From contig JAODTK010005890.1 in NCBI GenBank assembly GCA_026419785.1, forward strand, positions 203,501-267,500: a stretch of 64,000 bases of DNA, in the 5' to 3' direction. This DNA is from Sclerodactyla briareus (lineage: Eukaryota > Echinodermata > Holothuroidea > Dendrochirotida > Sclerodactylidae). Under the pieces are notes generated by a model that did not search any database, was not told the origin of the DNA, and worked only from the letters and a program-made list of their open reading frames with translations. Positions 1 through 13,000 of this stretch are shown here, in pieces (positions within the stretch are counted from its first letter, which is position 1; every line of letters starts with the position of its first letter). A program made the translations under genes and the position numbers.

Positions 1-878
1 TGAATACTTGCAGGCTTGCATAGCTTAAAGGGAGGTCCACCCAGCCAAAAAATTCAATGTCATATAGTGGTGTGCACTGAAATCATGCCAATCAAACGTT
101 TGTTTTCATGTTCATCGCATTTTTCGGTTATAAAAGTTACGAATTTTTGGAAGATATTAATTTATCACTGCTATTTGGCATTTTTGCAAATTGGCAACAT
201 TTGATGATTATGATCTAACCATTCTAGAAATGGTAGAAGTATGTCTTATCCCTTATAATTGGTAGATATGACATCATAAAAAGTTTGCCGGTTTGCCCTC
301 AAATCACCAAAGTATATGTAATTTGAGAGGAAGCCAATATCTTCCCAACCGAACATGCATAACCCTGAACAAAGTGATATTTGAAATGATTTTTTATTCT
401 TCTTTAACTTATGGATGACATCAAAAAGAGTATTAATTTTGGCTGGACTTTCCCTTTAACCACTCATAGCTAGAGAGTAAATTCCTAGTAGCTATTACAA
501 TGACATTCTGATTTTGAACTAACTACCCAGCTTCTGATGACGATAGCACAGTTGCGTTGGGTACAATCTCCCAATATCGGTCACTGCCCTTGTCACATTT
601 ATTAAAGCCGAATGTTCCATGCGACAGATTGCTTCAAACAAGCAATAGTGAATGAAGGACATATCAAAACACCACAACCGCAATTTGGAGGTTCTAGCAT
701 GGTTGCCTTGCAGGTATTTTGTTTACTTTCAGGATTTTGAAGGAATCTTTTGACACTTTGCGAGCCATGATTTGTACTTTCTACTTTTTAAGAGTCCATC
801 TCAGCAGTTCACAGCAATCCGATGCGATTTAGTTTTTTTCCCACTTACTGAACCTTTAACGAGAAGGAGAATACTTAC
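1..878. other. Unassigned intronic sequence at left edge
   Basis: AT-rich DNA with no convincing exon, repeat or RNA gene. By position it lies in an SZT2 intron, because the exon ending at 879 is followed by a strong GTAAGT donor and the gene must continue leftwards. Nothing further can be seen here. Confidence 0.5.
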
Positions 879-1085
879 CTGGTGAGGACAGAGAGGATAT
901 CCTGTGCTATTATCTGCAGAGAGGCTGCTCCCCCTGGAGCACCCAAATCCATCCGATGGTCAGGTAGCACGGCCAGACGTTTCAGCTTCCTGTCTGGGCC
1001 CTCGGTTCATGTCGACCGGACAGAGGCAACGTCACCCATCACTGGACAGCTTCAGGTCCGAGAAGTCTGGAGGCATCTCTCATAC
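879..1085 (-). CDS. SZT2: SZT2 exon, leftmost seen in window
   Basis: The acceptor is CACCCTCAG and the donor CACCAG/GTAAGTATT. The start reads YE-EMPPDFSDLKL after one base slip and the end reads RMDLGAPGGAASLQIIAQDI then LSVLT. These match human segments beginning YEKLPLDY and ending in LSAIAQLLSILT. The two ends are in different frames, with stops between, so at least two indels are present. The phase fits the previous exon (AA or CA plus G completes the codon before TAT GAG). The next exon lies outside the window. Confidence 0.8.
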
Positions 1086-4000
1086 CTGAGGGTGAAGCAA
1101 ATAAGATTATGTTGAAAGGTACCAGACATTCATCCAGCAAACCCGTACGGATGAAGAAGGGGCCATTCAAACATCGCATTCAACATTTGAAGCACGTCAC
1201 CTCGGTGCGTGATTATCCAATTTTATATCCTGGTAATTTTTACTTGCAGACAACAAAATCACTCATCATCGGACAGCGGCACATTTAGACTAGTTAGGGT
1301 CACATAAGATTCTTGAATAGTCCACGAGATGGCGACTTTCTTTCTTTATTGATTGTGGATGAGCACCGGCGAAACTAGCCTCCGTTTCATCGGAATAGTG
1401 GCTCAGATAAATTGAGTGTGGGTGTGACCATCTGCAACCGCTCTGGGACTGACATTTCAAGTCCCATTGGAAAGAGCCAATCACGGTGAATTCCAGAACC
1501 TGACCACTTTCTCAGACGGAGAAGGCGAAGTTCAAGTTCAACCTGACGTGTACAGCCGACTGACGAGACCTATACGCAAATAGTCCTGTTCACAAAACGC
1601 CCGTCAGTAACCTCAAGAAGTCTCTGCATCTCAGAGGAACCTTGAAGTAAGAACCAAGACCTCGCCCATTGCAACTGTTAGTACAGCTAGTATACGGGAA
1701 ACACGTCTTGTGACTGTTGGAATTCGAACCCGGAATGTTTTGCTGCTTGCAAAGCGTCACTGAACCGCTCTGGCCAACAATGATATTCAGCGGTCTTTAC
1801 CAACACACTACACACAGGGCTCTAAAAGCGTTGTTTTCAGAGTTTAGTTTCCAGGCCATACTCACTGGTCAAGGATAACTTCCACTGGCCTTTGTATCCT
1901 CAGCTGTACCCAGGGCTGTGGAAGCTTTTTTAGAGTTTTAGATTCGGCTCATACTCACTTGACAAGGATAACTTCCCTGGTCTTGTATCAGCTGTATCAC
2001 AGGGCTTCTTGAGGGTAGGTTAGGGTCCTCCCCTTCAGTGACATCTTCCTGCCCTTGGTGATCCTGGTGGGGTCCTTGCTGTGGATCACTCTGAGACTGA
2101 GCAGCCCAGCTAGCTTTCTCCTTCCAACTCATTAACCAGCCTTGTGGACGCAGAAGAGATAGGGATGATTTGAATTTAGTGATAAATTTAGCCATGGCCA
2201 AATGTGAAATTTTTGCTTTCACGTTCTGATATATGTTAGAATAGTAGTACAGATGAAAAAAACATAAAACATCTTTATATAAAGGTAACTTCTTATATCT
2301 CAAACTTGTTATTTTTTTAGCTTTTTTATCACAGGGGACAGCACAGCGAAGTTTCATACCTTATACCGGATGGAAGGGTGTTCAACCTAGGAATTCCAAT
2401 CGCAGGACCACGGTCAGACCCTTACAAACGATGGGAGATGTTAGAATGAAGTTGGAGGGACTGTTCTTATCTCTGAAAAGGAGAAAGACAATAGAAGTGA
2501 AAAAATATGACAGACCTCACACTTCTAGAAGTGGAATATGACAGATTCACTGCAGGAAATATGGTGTATCGTCTTCGGCATATAGAACAAATCTGGTAAA
2601 AGCGCTCACACCTCACACTTAATAGAACGTGGAAGTAGGACAAATCATTGGCAAATTGGCTGGATTCTCACACCTCACCCTAACCAGGAAGCCAAACGGC
2701 TTAAGTGACCTGACTGTTCTGTCAACCATAGCCAGACACATGGACAATGGGAGATAGTACAGCTCATTATAGGCAAACATAAGTCTGACAATTTCTATCT
2801 TTAAACCAATAATAGGGTCGGTACCTTGGTAAGAAAGCTAAATCCTGAATTTTGAGTTTCGACTTTGAACTCTGGTAACCTGAGGTGACCTCCAACCTGA
2901 CCCAAAACAATAGGGTTCATGTATCATCATGGGGAATACAAAACCAATTATGAGCCTCATTCACCCGACCTTTACCAAACAATAGGGTTTCTGTAATCCC
3001 TCTAAGAAAGATAGACACCTAATTTAACCTGATCGTCAACCGTTTGGGACTTATAGTTTTTTTCAAGGTTTCAGACTGTGACTCGGTGACCTCAGATACC
3101 TCGACCTGACACAAAACACGAGGGTTTCATTATACCTCATCATGGGGAACAAACTACCAAGTATGAGTTCCAATCAGGTGGGGTCAAGTTATGTGTTACA
3201 AGCAAAATTGGCTAAAATATTCAAAATTTTTTCTATTTCGATCCACAATTCACTCCTGCACATGACCAAAAACAATAGGGTTCTTGTACTCCCCTAAGAA
3301 AGCTATCACTAATTTCAACTTGATCAGACCAACCAATTAGGACGTATGTGTTTAAAGGTTTTGCAGACTTTGCCGTGGTGACTCAGATGACCTCTGAAAT
3401 GATATCAAAACGAAGGGTCTATACTAATCATGGGGAAAACACATACCAAGTATGAGTTTCATCCTTCAGGGGGGGTCGAGTGATCGTGGTTTTGTTTTTT
3501 ACAAGCCAAAATGGCCACAATATCGAATTTTCACAAATTTTCCATTTCGACCAAAATTCACTCCCGATGAACCAAAAACAATAGGGTTCCTGTACTCCCC
3601 ATAAGAAAAAATATATACACCCTAATTCAACTGATCAGACCAACCATTCGACTAACGTGTTTACAAGAGTTTTCAGACTTGACCCTTGGTGACTCAGATG
3701 ACCTCTGACTGACCCCAAAACAATAGGGTTCATGTAATCATCATGGGGAACACACATACTAAGTATGCGCTTCATACATTCAGGCGGGGGGTCGGTTATC
3801 GTGTTTTCAAGCCCAAAATGGGCCAAAAATCGAATTTTCACAAATTTTCTATTTCAGACCAAAATTCACCCCGACCTGGACCAAAAAACAATAGGGTTCG
3901 TACCCCCATAAGAAAGCTATACACCTCCTTCAACTGATCAGACCAACCATTGGATTATCGTGTTTACAAGGTTTCAGACTTGACTATGGTTGACCTCAGA

Positions 4001-7000
4001 TGACCTCGACCCGACCCCAAAACAATAGGGCAATGTACTCATCAGGGGGAAAACACACATACCAAGTATGAGCTTCATCCATCCAGGTGGGGTCGAGTCT
4101 CGTGTTTACAAGCCAAAATTGGCCAAAACATCGAATTTCACAAATTTTTATATTTTCGAACAAAAAGTCACTCCCAACCTGAAACCAAAACAATAGGGTT
4201 CCTGTACTTCCAGTAAGAAAGAAAGCTATACACTAATTTCAACTTGATTCAGACCAACCATTCTGGAACTTATTGTGTTTACAAGGTTTGTAGCCTTTGA
4301 CCTTGTTGAACCTAGATGACCTCTGACCGACCCCAAAACACAATTAGGGTTCATGAAATCATCAAGGGGAAAAACAACATACCTAAGATGAGCTTAATCC
4401 ATCCGGGTGGGGTAGAGTTATCGTGTTTACAAGCCAAAATTGGCCAAAATATCGAATTTTCCAAATTTTTCTATTTTCGACCAAAATTCCACCCCTACCT
4501 GGAACCAAAAACAATAGGGTTCCTTTACTCCCCTAAGAAAGCTATACACCTAATTTCAACTTGAATCAGACCAACCATTCTGACTATCGTGTTTACAAGG
4601 TTTTTTCAGACTTTGAACCTCTGGGCCTCATATGACCTCTGACCCGACCCCAAAACCATAGGTCATTGTACTCATCATGTTGCACACACATACCAGTATG
4701 CGCTTCATCATCCCTCCCGGTGGGGTCGTAGTTATCGTGTTTACAAGCAAAATTGGCCACAAATATGAATTTCCACACTTTTCTATTTTCACAAAATTCC
4801 CTCCCCCGACTAACCAAAAACAATAGGTTCTGTACTTCCATAAGAAGCTATACCCTAATTATCAACGTGATCAGACCAACCATTCTGGACTTATCGTTTT
4901 AAAGGTTTTTCAAGACTTTGACCTCTGTGACCTCAGACGACCTCTCTCCTGACCCCAAACATAGGTTTCATACTCATCATGGGGAAACACACTACTATAT
5001 GAAAAAGCTTCATCCATCCGGGTGGGGTTCGAGTTATCGTGTTTTCCAAGCCAAAACTTGGCCAAAATATCGAATTTCACAAATTTTCTTTCTATTTTCG
5101 ACCAAAATTCACGCCGACCTGGACCAAAACAATAGGTGTTCCTGTACTTCCCCATAAGACAGCTATACACCAAATTTCAACTTGAATCGGACCACCATTC
5201 TGGACTTATCGTGTTTACAAGGTTTTCAGGCTTGACCTCTGGTGACCTCAGATGACCTCTGACCTGAACCAAAAACAATAGGGTTCATGAACTCATAATG
5301 GGGAACACACATACTAAGTAATGATCTTCATCCTCCGGGTGGGGTCGAGTTATCGTGTTTACCAGCCAAAATTGGCCAAAATATCGAATTTCCCAAATTT
5401 TCTATTTCTTTCGACCCAAAATTCATGCCACTCCCGACCTGAACCAAAAACAATAGGGTTGCCTGTACTCTCTCCCCATAGAAGCTAAACCCCAATTTGC
5501 AACTTTATCAGACGCAACCATTCTGGACTTATCGGTTTACAAGGTTTACATACTTTGACCTCTTGTGACCTCAGAGACCTCTGGACCTGACCCAACAACA
5601 TAGGTTCATGTACTCATCATGGGGAACCACATACCAAGTAGAGCCTGACCAACCCAGACTGATCAAGTTATCGTGTTTACAAGCTGGGCATCACACCCAC
5701 ACGTACACAAACCACACACACACACAACACCACACACACACACACCACCCACACACACACACGATGTGACTGCCTAGATTCCTCTGAATTCGTCAAGGAA
5801 TCAATAAAAGTGATAGACGAGACAGAATCACGGGAAATATGGTGAACCATATTCTGTCATATAAACAGATCTGATAAATCTTACACCTCACACTTGAAAG
5901 AAATATGAAGACTCATTTCAAAGTGTGATGAACTTTATCCATCATATGGACAAATTGGCTGAATCCTCACCCCACCAAAAGTGATCGGACAATAAAGACG
6001 GAGTCACACATAAATACGGTGAACCTTATCTGTCATAAAAAACAAATCTGGTAAAATCCGCAAATCGCACACTCAGTGCCATAATGCACTTGTTTAGTGT
6101 AATGTGTTCTGTGGAGCATATTGGTGAATAGCACACTGGGTACGACCCCTGAGCAAATTATAAGGCCATTCGTTTGAGACCTCCTTTTCCCTTTTTATTG
6201 ATAATCTGTGGAGAGGCTTAATGTGGTAATCCTCCCTTTGCTATAAAAGAATGGAAGACAGGAATGCCTGATGGATACTTACTCATAAGTAATGTTGATA
6301 TAGCTGTGTTTTCCCAGTATGATGAAGCTAGCACTTCCCCCCCCTCTCTCCAGCAGGGCATTGAGCTCTTTCTTCTGCGCCAGCCTTACACTGGACGTTA
6401 CCAAAAACCGACCACCTGCTGTTGCGTGGTGCAGATGCTTGGGCAGGGGTCTGCAAGGGAACAAACCAGCAAAACTCAACAAAAATGAATACAAGCAGCA
6501 AAACTGACGCAGTAAAACTTACGAAAAGATACAGAGCAGTTAAAAAGGAATGGAAGCGTGACAACTTTGAGGAAGTGCTCAGTCCCGCCCCTTGGCCCTC
6601 AACAATCTTGACATACAAGTTACCGGGTAAAGTGTGGGCACAGTATGTGGACATTTGATGTTTTTTTTAGTTACAAAAACTAAACAAAAAGGCTGTATAA
6701 ACAGCAACATAAAGAGATATCATACACCATTGTATATGACTATCTGCCTTGGTATATAATTATCTTTTTTGCATGGTACATTACATACAACTTGAATTGC
6801 TCAGCGTCGTTCCTTAACCACCACATTCTTGACACGGAGTGACAGTAGTTTTGCTAAGTCATTAGGGTTGTTACCCTCTGTTGTCAAGAATGAACCTGTA
6901 GGCAGCAACATAAAAAGCTAATCACAACACCGTAGCACATGGCTATCTGCCTTGGTGTCTAATCAACTTTTTTCGCATGGACATTAGATGAGGTTACTCA

Positions 7001-10000
7001 GCAGAAGAACGTACATGTGTAGTCATCAGACAAACGCCAACTAGGAGGGTGCCCTGGTAGTCCCCAGGACAGACAGCACTGCGGCAAACCATAACCCTGG
7101 TCATGCTTTACTGATTCCAGAAAATTCTTCAAGAAATTGTCGCAAGAGCACTCTCAACCTCCTGGTGCCAGGCCCACCGGGAGGTGGGGGGGGGGGACAG
7201 GCTGTTCCAACGTAGGGGGGGGGGGAAGTACTCCAAATCATGCATCAAACAGCCGGCAACTCTGTGTGTGTGCAAAAAGCCATTTTGCCTGGAACAATAA
7301 GAACAGGGAATTCACAACTATGTATTTTTTCTCCACCTTCTTCTATACAGAACAAAAAAAGTATGCGGAAATGGTGAAATGAAAGATTGTGGTAATCAAC
7401 AGTTAATGTGTTAGTGTACGCACCTGATAAAAAGCCTCCTAATGACAGTTTACCTTGAAAACCACGAACATATAAAAATGCTTCATTAGTCAACAACCAT
7501 TTCGCCCCCCCCCCACGCCCCCCCCCCCCCCCCCCCCCCGCATGATGTTGAAACAGTAGATACATACTAAGTTGTAAAAGAGTACAAAACTACCTTTCAT
7601 TCAATCCAAATATCAAATCATGTACACGACTCTAAAATTGGTTAATTCAACTACTCTATGAAAACCTGAGAGCAACTATTCGGTAACTTGTCATAGTTAC
7701 AACCAACATATTCAGCTGGAATAATGTTACTACCCATAGCTTTGTCCATGAGGGCAATCCCTTCCAAAGCTCAGCAAACATGTGCAAGGATTCATCTCTG
7801 AGAAGAGAAAACATGAATTATACTGAATTAGATCTCCTCCCCATATCTTTGGTCATAGATTCTGGTAGACACAGCGTACATTGTAGCCTTGTTGGGGCCA
7901 TTGGCTTTATAAATGCTCATACAAAGTTTTCAGCTGTTTGTTCCTCAGCTCTGTTTGATCTTTTGCCCTGTATGATCTTCATGGAAGAGGCTTTATACAC
8001 ATCCTTGCGATAATACTTTCAAAACGTAACAATGTGATGGGGCGGCGTGAAATAGCAGAGTGGTATCACCAGAGTTTCACCCTGGTGGCGGTTCTGGCAG
8101 GGGGATGAGCTCCTCCAAGTTATTATGAGAGAGTGTCAGGACCCTGGCTGGATTTCAAACTGATCGTCCTTTCATGAGGCACATGAAATGGTGGTCCTGG
8201 GAGCAGGTTCAGATTGCTTACAACGTGCTTCAATTATCATCTATCACTAGTAGAAAAGGAGAAGGTGAATTATCGTCAGTGCTCATCGAGATAAATATGG
8301 CCAGGGTTCTTGATGGTTTTTAATCATATCAACATTCAGAGCTTTGTTCACAACTTTCTAACCATGGCGATGCTAGAAGATCAATATACAAAACAGTATT
8401 AATGATGGATACTCAAAGACAGCTAAGGTCCACCATTCTGTTGCAGAAGTTTGGCATCTAAGAATCCTTATTCAAAGTGAAAAGCAAACAGTCATAGATT
8501 CAGGGGGAATGCTGGTTTTTGTGTTTCTTCAAAAATATCAGGGGCAAAAGAAAATGCTTGAACCGTAGCTTGAAACATACCTGGATGTTTAACGTGATAA
8601 ACCTCATTCCCAACACGATATACAATCACAAAGATGTCGGGCAAAACGTTCAGTATTCAGGAATATGCACAAAAAGGTTGCACAAAAAGTATGTTGGCAA
8701 TAATAGTCACACAAATGTTGCCTAAGGTTTTCCCAACATTCGCGTTCTTCGGGCATGTGTACTGGCCATATCTGGCAACGCTACATGCGACATTTGTTAT
8801 AAACATTGTGGACTGCCGACAAAAACTGCACATGAATGGTTAAACAGTTCAAGTGTCTCAGACATCTCAAGGAAAACTTTTCTGAATGCCCTTCTTTCAA
8901 CGTTGCATATTCCGCATCCTAAATAATTTACCTTGGCCATTGGGAAATGGTCTTTTATATATCATATACATCTGCTAAAATTCCTCATGTTTTTGGTCAA
9001 TTTTTCTGACAGGAGATAAAAACTAAAAGTTCCCATTGAAAAAAGAATAATATTGCTGGCTTCCACACAATAGAGTGTCCAACATTACTCAGACACAAAG
9101 TTTTTCCCACATCAGAATATCATTCATGAAACGATGACGCACAGTACGACTGGGGTTACTATTAAATTTGGTTGTTTCTGTAATACAGCATCATAAAATG
9201 CAACTGTTGTCACAAGAGGGATTTGGCTACACAAACAGAAATCTGTGTCTGATTGATATGAAATTTTCCATCACCTTAATATTATTTCTACTACTTTTTG
9301 TGGTTGCTGAGCAAGGACAGGATGATCTGAGTTGGGGGGCATGTAGAAGGAGGCATTCCCCTTACTGGTTCCCTCTGGTACCTGGTAGTAGGCAGGGTTA
9401 CCATTTTGAACGGACTGCACATGTGAACTAACAGTTGTCTGTGTCCTCAAAACGGTCAGGAAATGATATCAAAGGGAAAGTTGTCCTCATGAGTGGATGA
9501 GCAGAAATGGCCATTCATGCATCACTTCATAAGTGTTCTTAGGAAATTCCTGGGTTCAAACTGATAAGTGCAGGTTAGATTATAGGCTTGCTTGGGTCTG
9601 GCAGTGCCTCCTTTCTTTAGATTATTAAAGGATAACGGTCATGATGATTTAAACATGGGCTTATTTGATAGATGGATAAAGCACTGAAGGCGTCAGTCCA
9701 AACCTGAAGGTCATAGGACTTTCCTTTAAGAGTTATAGTCATTGAAGTTTGTGTATGGTGGAGCATGTGTATTCGACAAATCGAAATGATGCATCCACCA
9801 TGCAATGATAAATGTATTTTGTCATGGCACAACCCGCAAACATTCTTGTTTTCATTGAAATTCAAACAGTAATTCCACCTCGAAAAAAGTTTAGTTCTAT
9901 GGGCGAGGATTGCTGTATTGGGTTGGTTCGTGTTGATAGTTACTTTGATAGAGAAAGACCACAGAACTCCTGCTAAATGGTGACTTATACAACATAAATG

Positions 10001-13000
10001 AAACAATTCAAATACATAACATAATTCCTTTGTGTCCATGTGTGACAGTATGGTTATTATGCTATTGAGGATTCTCCCCCCAATTTCTCTGCTTTAATGG
10101 CCCAAACTTTGAGGCCAATAACTCCACATAGGAACATGTTATTGAAATGGAATTGGGACCTATATATACAGTGTTCCTCTCTACAATGTAACCTCTGTTG
10201 TATCAAGCTGCGTGTCCTTAATCTATCTCTGCCACTCGTTGTACTCTATGCACTTGAGGGGTCAAAGAAGGGGTGGTGTCTTCTTCAACCCAGTATGCAC
10301 CCACTGCACTCCACGCAAAAAAAAAAAAACCCAGTCCTGACAGTCAATGACCATGAATGAACTGGGGCAGGGAATACCTGATCAGCATGTTCATGATATT
10401 ATGGTACTACAACCATCTGGGTAACGATTGGAACTGGACTGTACAGGGTTCTGGTAAAACCGTTATAGCACCTGAAACTAGAAGTAAACAATGTGTAATT
10501 GCTTCCTGGCTTGCGGATGGAAAAAAGCATGCACTCTTCTGAGGGTTTGCTGGCAACACATTTAATCTGTTGCCACAGAGAGCACGAACTTCAATAATGT
10601 CAATAATTCAAGCCTATTCTTAAAACTAGCTGTCTCTGTCCTCCTAAAACAATAGGGAGTTTATATTTCACACGATGACTGTAACCTACAGCGCGATGGC
10701 GACACCATCACACCAACGTCTGCCGTTACTATGTCGATCCCACACGGGTCTCTCACTTTTCACCGTTGTGCATACCGACCGACCTTGAACCCACTCGCAT
10801 GACAATCATCACCGTGTCCTTCCACCATGGAATTCGAGAATTTTAAACAAAATACGGTCTATCACTCGAATGCGCACTCGCAAAACGGCGTACCTTCTAC
10901 ATACGCAACTGGCACATTGTATATATCTAAAGGCGCATCTTACTGCAGACAAGCACCATGGTCTACATACAAACATCGTGAAAAACATTAACAATCATCA
11001 CTGCCATCACCCTCGTGAAATCTGTAGCTCCCTAATAAGGAAGAGAGAGAGAGGGGAGAGGCAGTGGAGCTGAGGTGAGAGGATGGAGAGAGGGATGTTA
11101 CCTCCTGATCATCTGCCAGAAGTTCTTGATGACCCTCTTCTTCAAGATGCTTTTCGCCTCCTCCTGTTGAGGGGGCAGTTGATGTCATGGATGAACTCGT
11201 AGGTGCCCTCCATCACGACCTCGAGTGAGTGACTCTCCGTATTGAATGGAGAACAAAGATACAACACAATGGAATGAATCAATCCAAACACTACATTCCA
11301 ACCCTGGTGGTGCATGGTTTCTCAAATGATACGAACAACCTGGCACTCTAATTGTAATATTTTCCTCATTGACCAGAGAGCCAAAAAGGCTCAGTGACTC
11401 CCTACTGTCTTGATGGTCAATAACCTCAGATGACATTCGCCATGATCTCAAAACTATGAGGGACAAGTACTCATTCATAGAGAAACCGACTACGTGGAGC
11501 TGATCCATCCAGGTGGGGAAAGTTGTCACAAGCAAAAAATTGACCCGAATATATATTTTTAACAATCACCCAATCTTTACCAACAAGGACCTTTAATCCA
11601 CACCAAAAACAAGCAGGTTTTTTATCCATACTTCCCCAAAGCTACATACCAAATTTCAGCTTGATTGCCCCAAGCATACAGGCCTCTTATTGTGATTCTA
11701 AGGACTAACATGACCACCAATAGGGCTCAGGTTAACCTATAGGGAACCCACATTCAAATATGAGATTCATCCATCAAGGTGGGGTGGTGTTATGTGATCG
11801 AAGCTACATTTGCCAAAATATCTGTTTTTCGCAAAGTGACCCCAATCAATGAAACAAATTGGGGTTTTGTGCCCCGCCAAGCTTGGACTTTCATAATTTT
11901 TTGTCAGACTGACCTTTGACCTACCCAAAAACAGTATGTCCATGTACTCATATGGGGAACCCACATTACCAGTAAGAGTCATCCTCCTAGGTGTGGTCAA
12001 GTATTATGATCTCATGCCAGGGGCCACATACACACACTGGCATAACTGCATAGATTTCTCGACTTTTGTCAAGAAATTAAAAAAACTAACACCACAATCA
12101 CCTTCTCGCACTCTTCATAAGACATTTGTCTGGATCATTATTGCATGAAAAGCAGATTTGTGAAAAGAAAAACAAATCTGTGATCTGGTTGACTCCCTGA
12201 TGGTTTTGTGCACTATGCAATTATGCTGAAAAACAATGAGAACAGTCACAGAAGCTGAAATCCAATTTGCTGACTGTTGTTATCAGGCCAGCCTCACAGC
12301 TTAGTCCAGAGATTAGTGCTGGCTAGTTTCTAGATGGGACAAGAGCTCATAAGTCATCGTGATTCACAATACCTAATTCACACCCTGATTCACAATAACT
12401 AATTCACAATACCTAATTCACACCCTGATCGATCATTGAGTTTTGGGTTACAGAGGCTGCAGGCGCTGGGTGAGGGATAGACAGCAAAGAAATAGCTGGC
12501 ATCTGGCATAGGATCTAGTCTATGAGAGTTGACGAGGCAGGTATGCCTGGCTCTGGGGAACCCATTCCTCATCGTACCGACAGAGTTCAAGTTCAGTCTC
12601 CCTGTACCATGAGGTTTGAACAGGGACCCCGGAGGTATTCACGACCCCATCTTCATTTGGAATAACTGCAATGAATTTAGGAAACTTTATACATGAGAGA
12701 GCTTATAATATGAGCCAGTAATGTGGATTCACAAATCTAGACCCAGAAAGCAAAAAACTGGATTGTTAATTTGCATAAATGTTATGTAGCTCTATAGCTT
12801 CTGATTATAAATATATAATTAAACGTAACATACCTGCTATTTGGAGGTGGCCATGGCGCTTTGGGATATATTCATCTGCCCAGAGTGGGTAAATGGGAGT
12901 GCCATTCGGACATCTATACCGGCCCTTGCTATAAAATAAAGATGACAAGCAATAATTCTCAGCACCAATTGATATGTTACTCTACATTTTCTATTTGATT

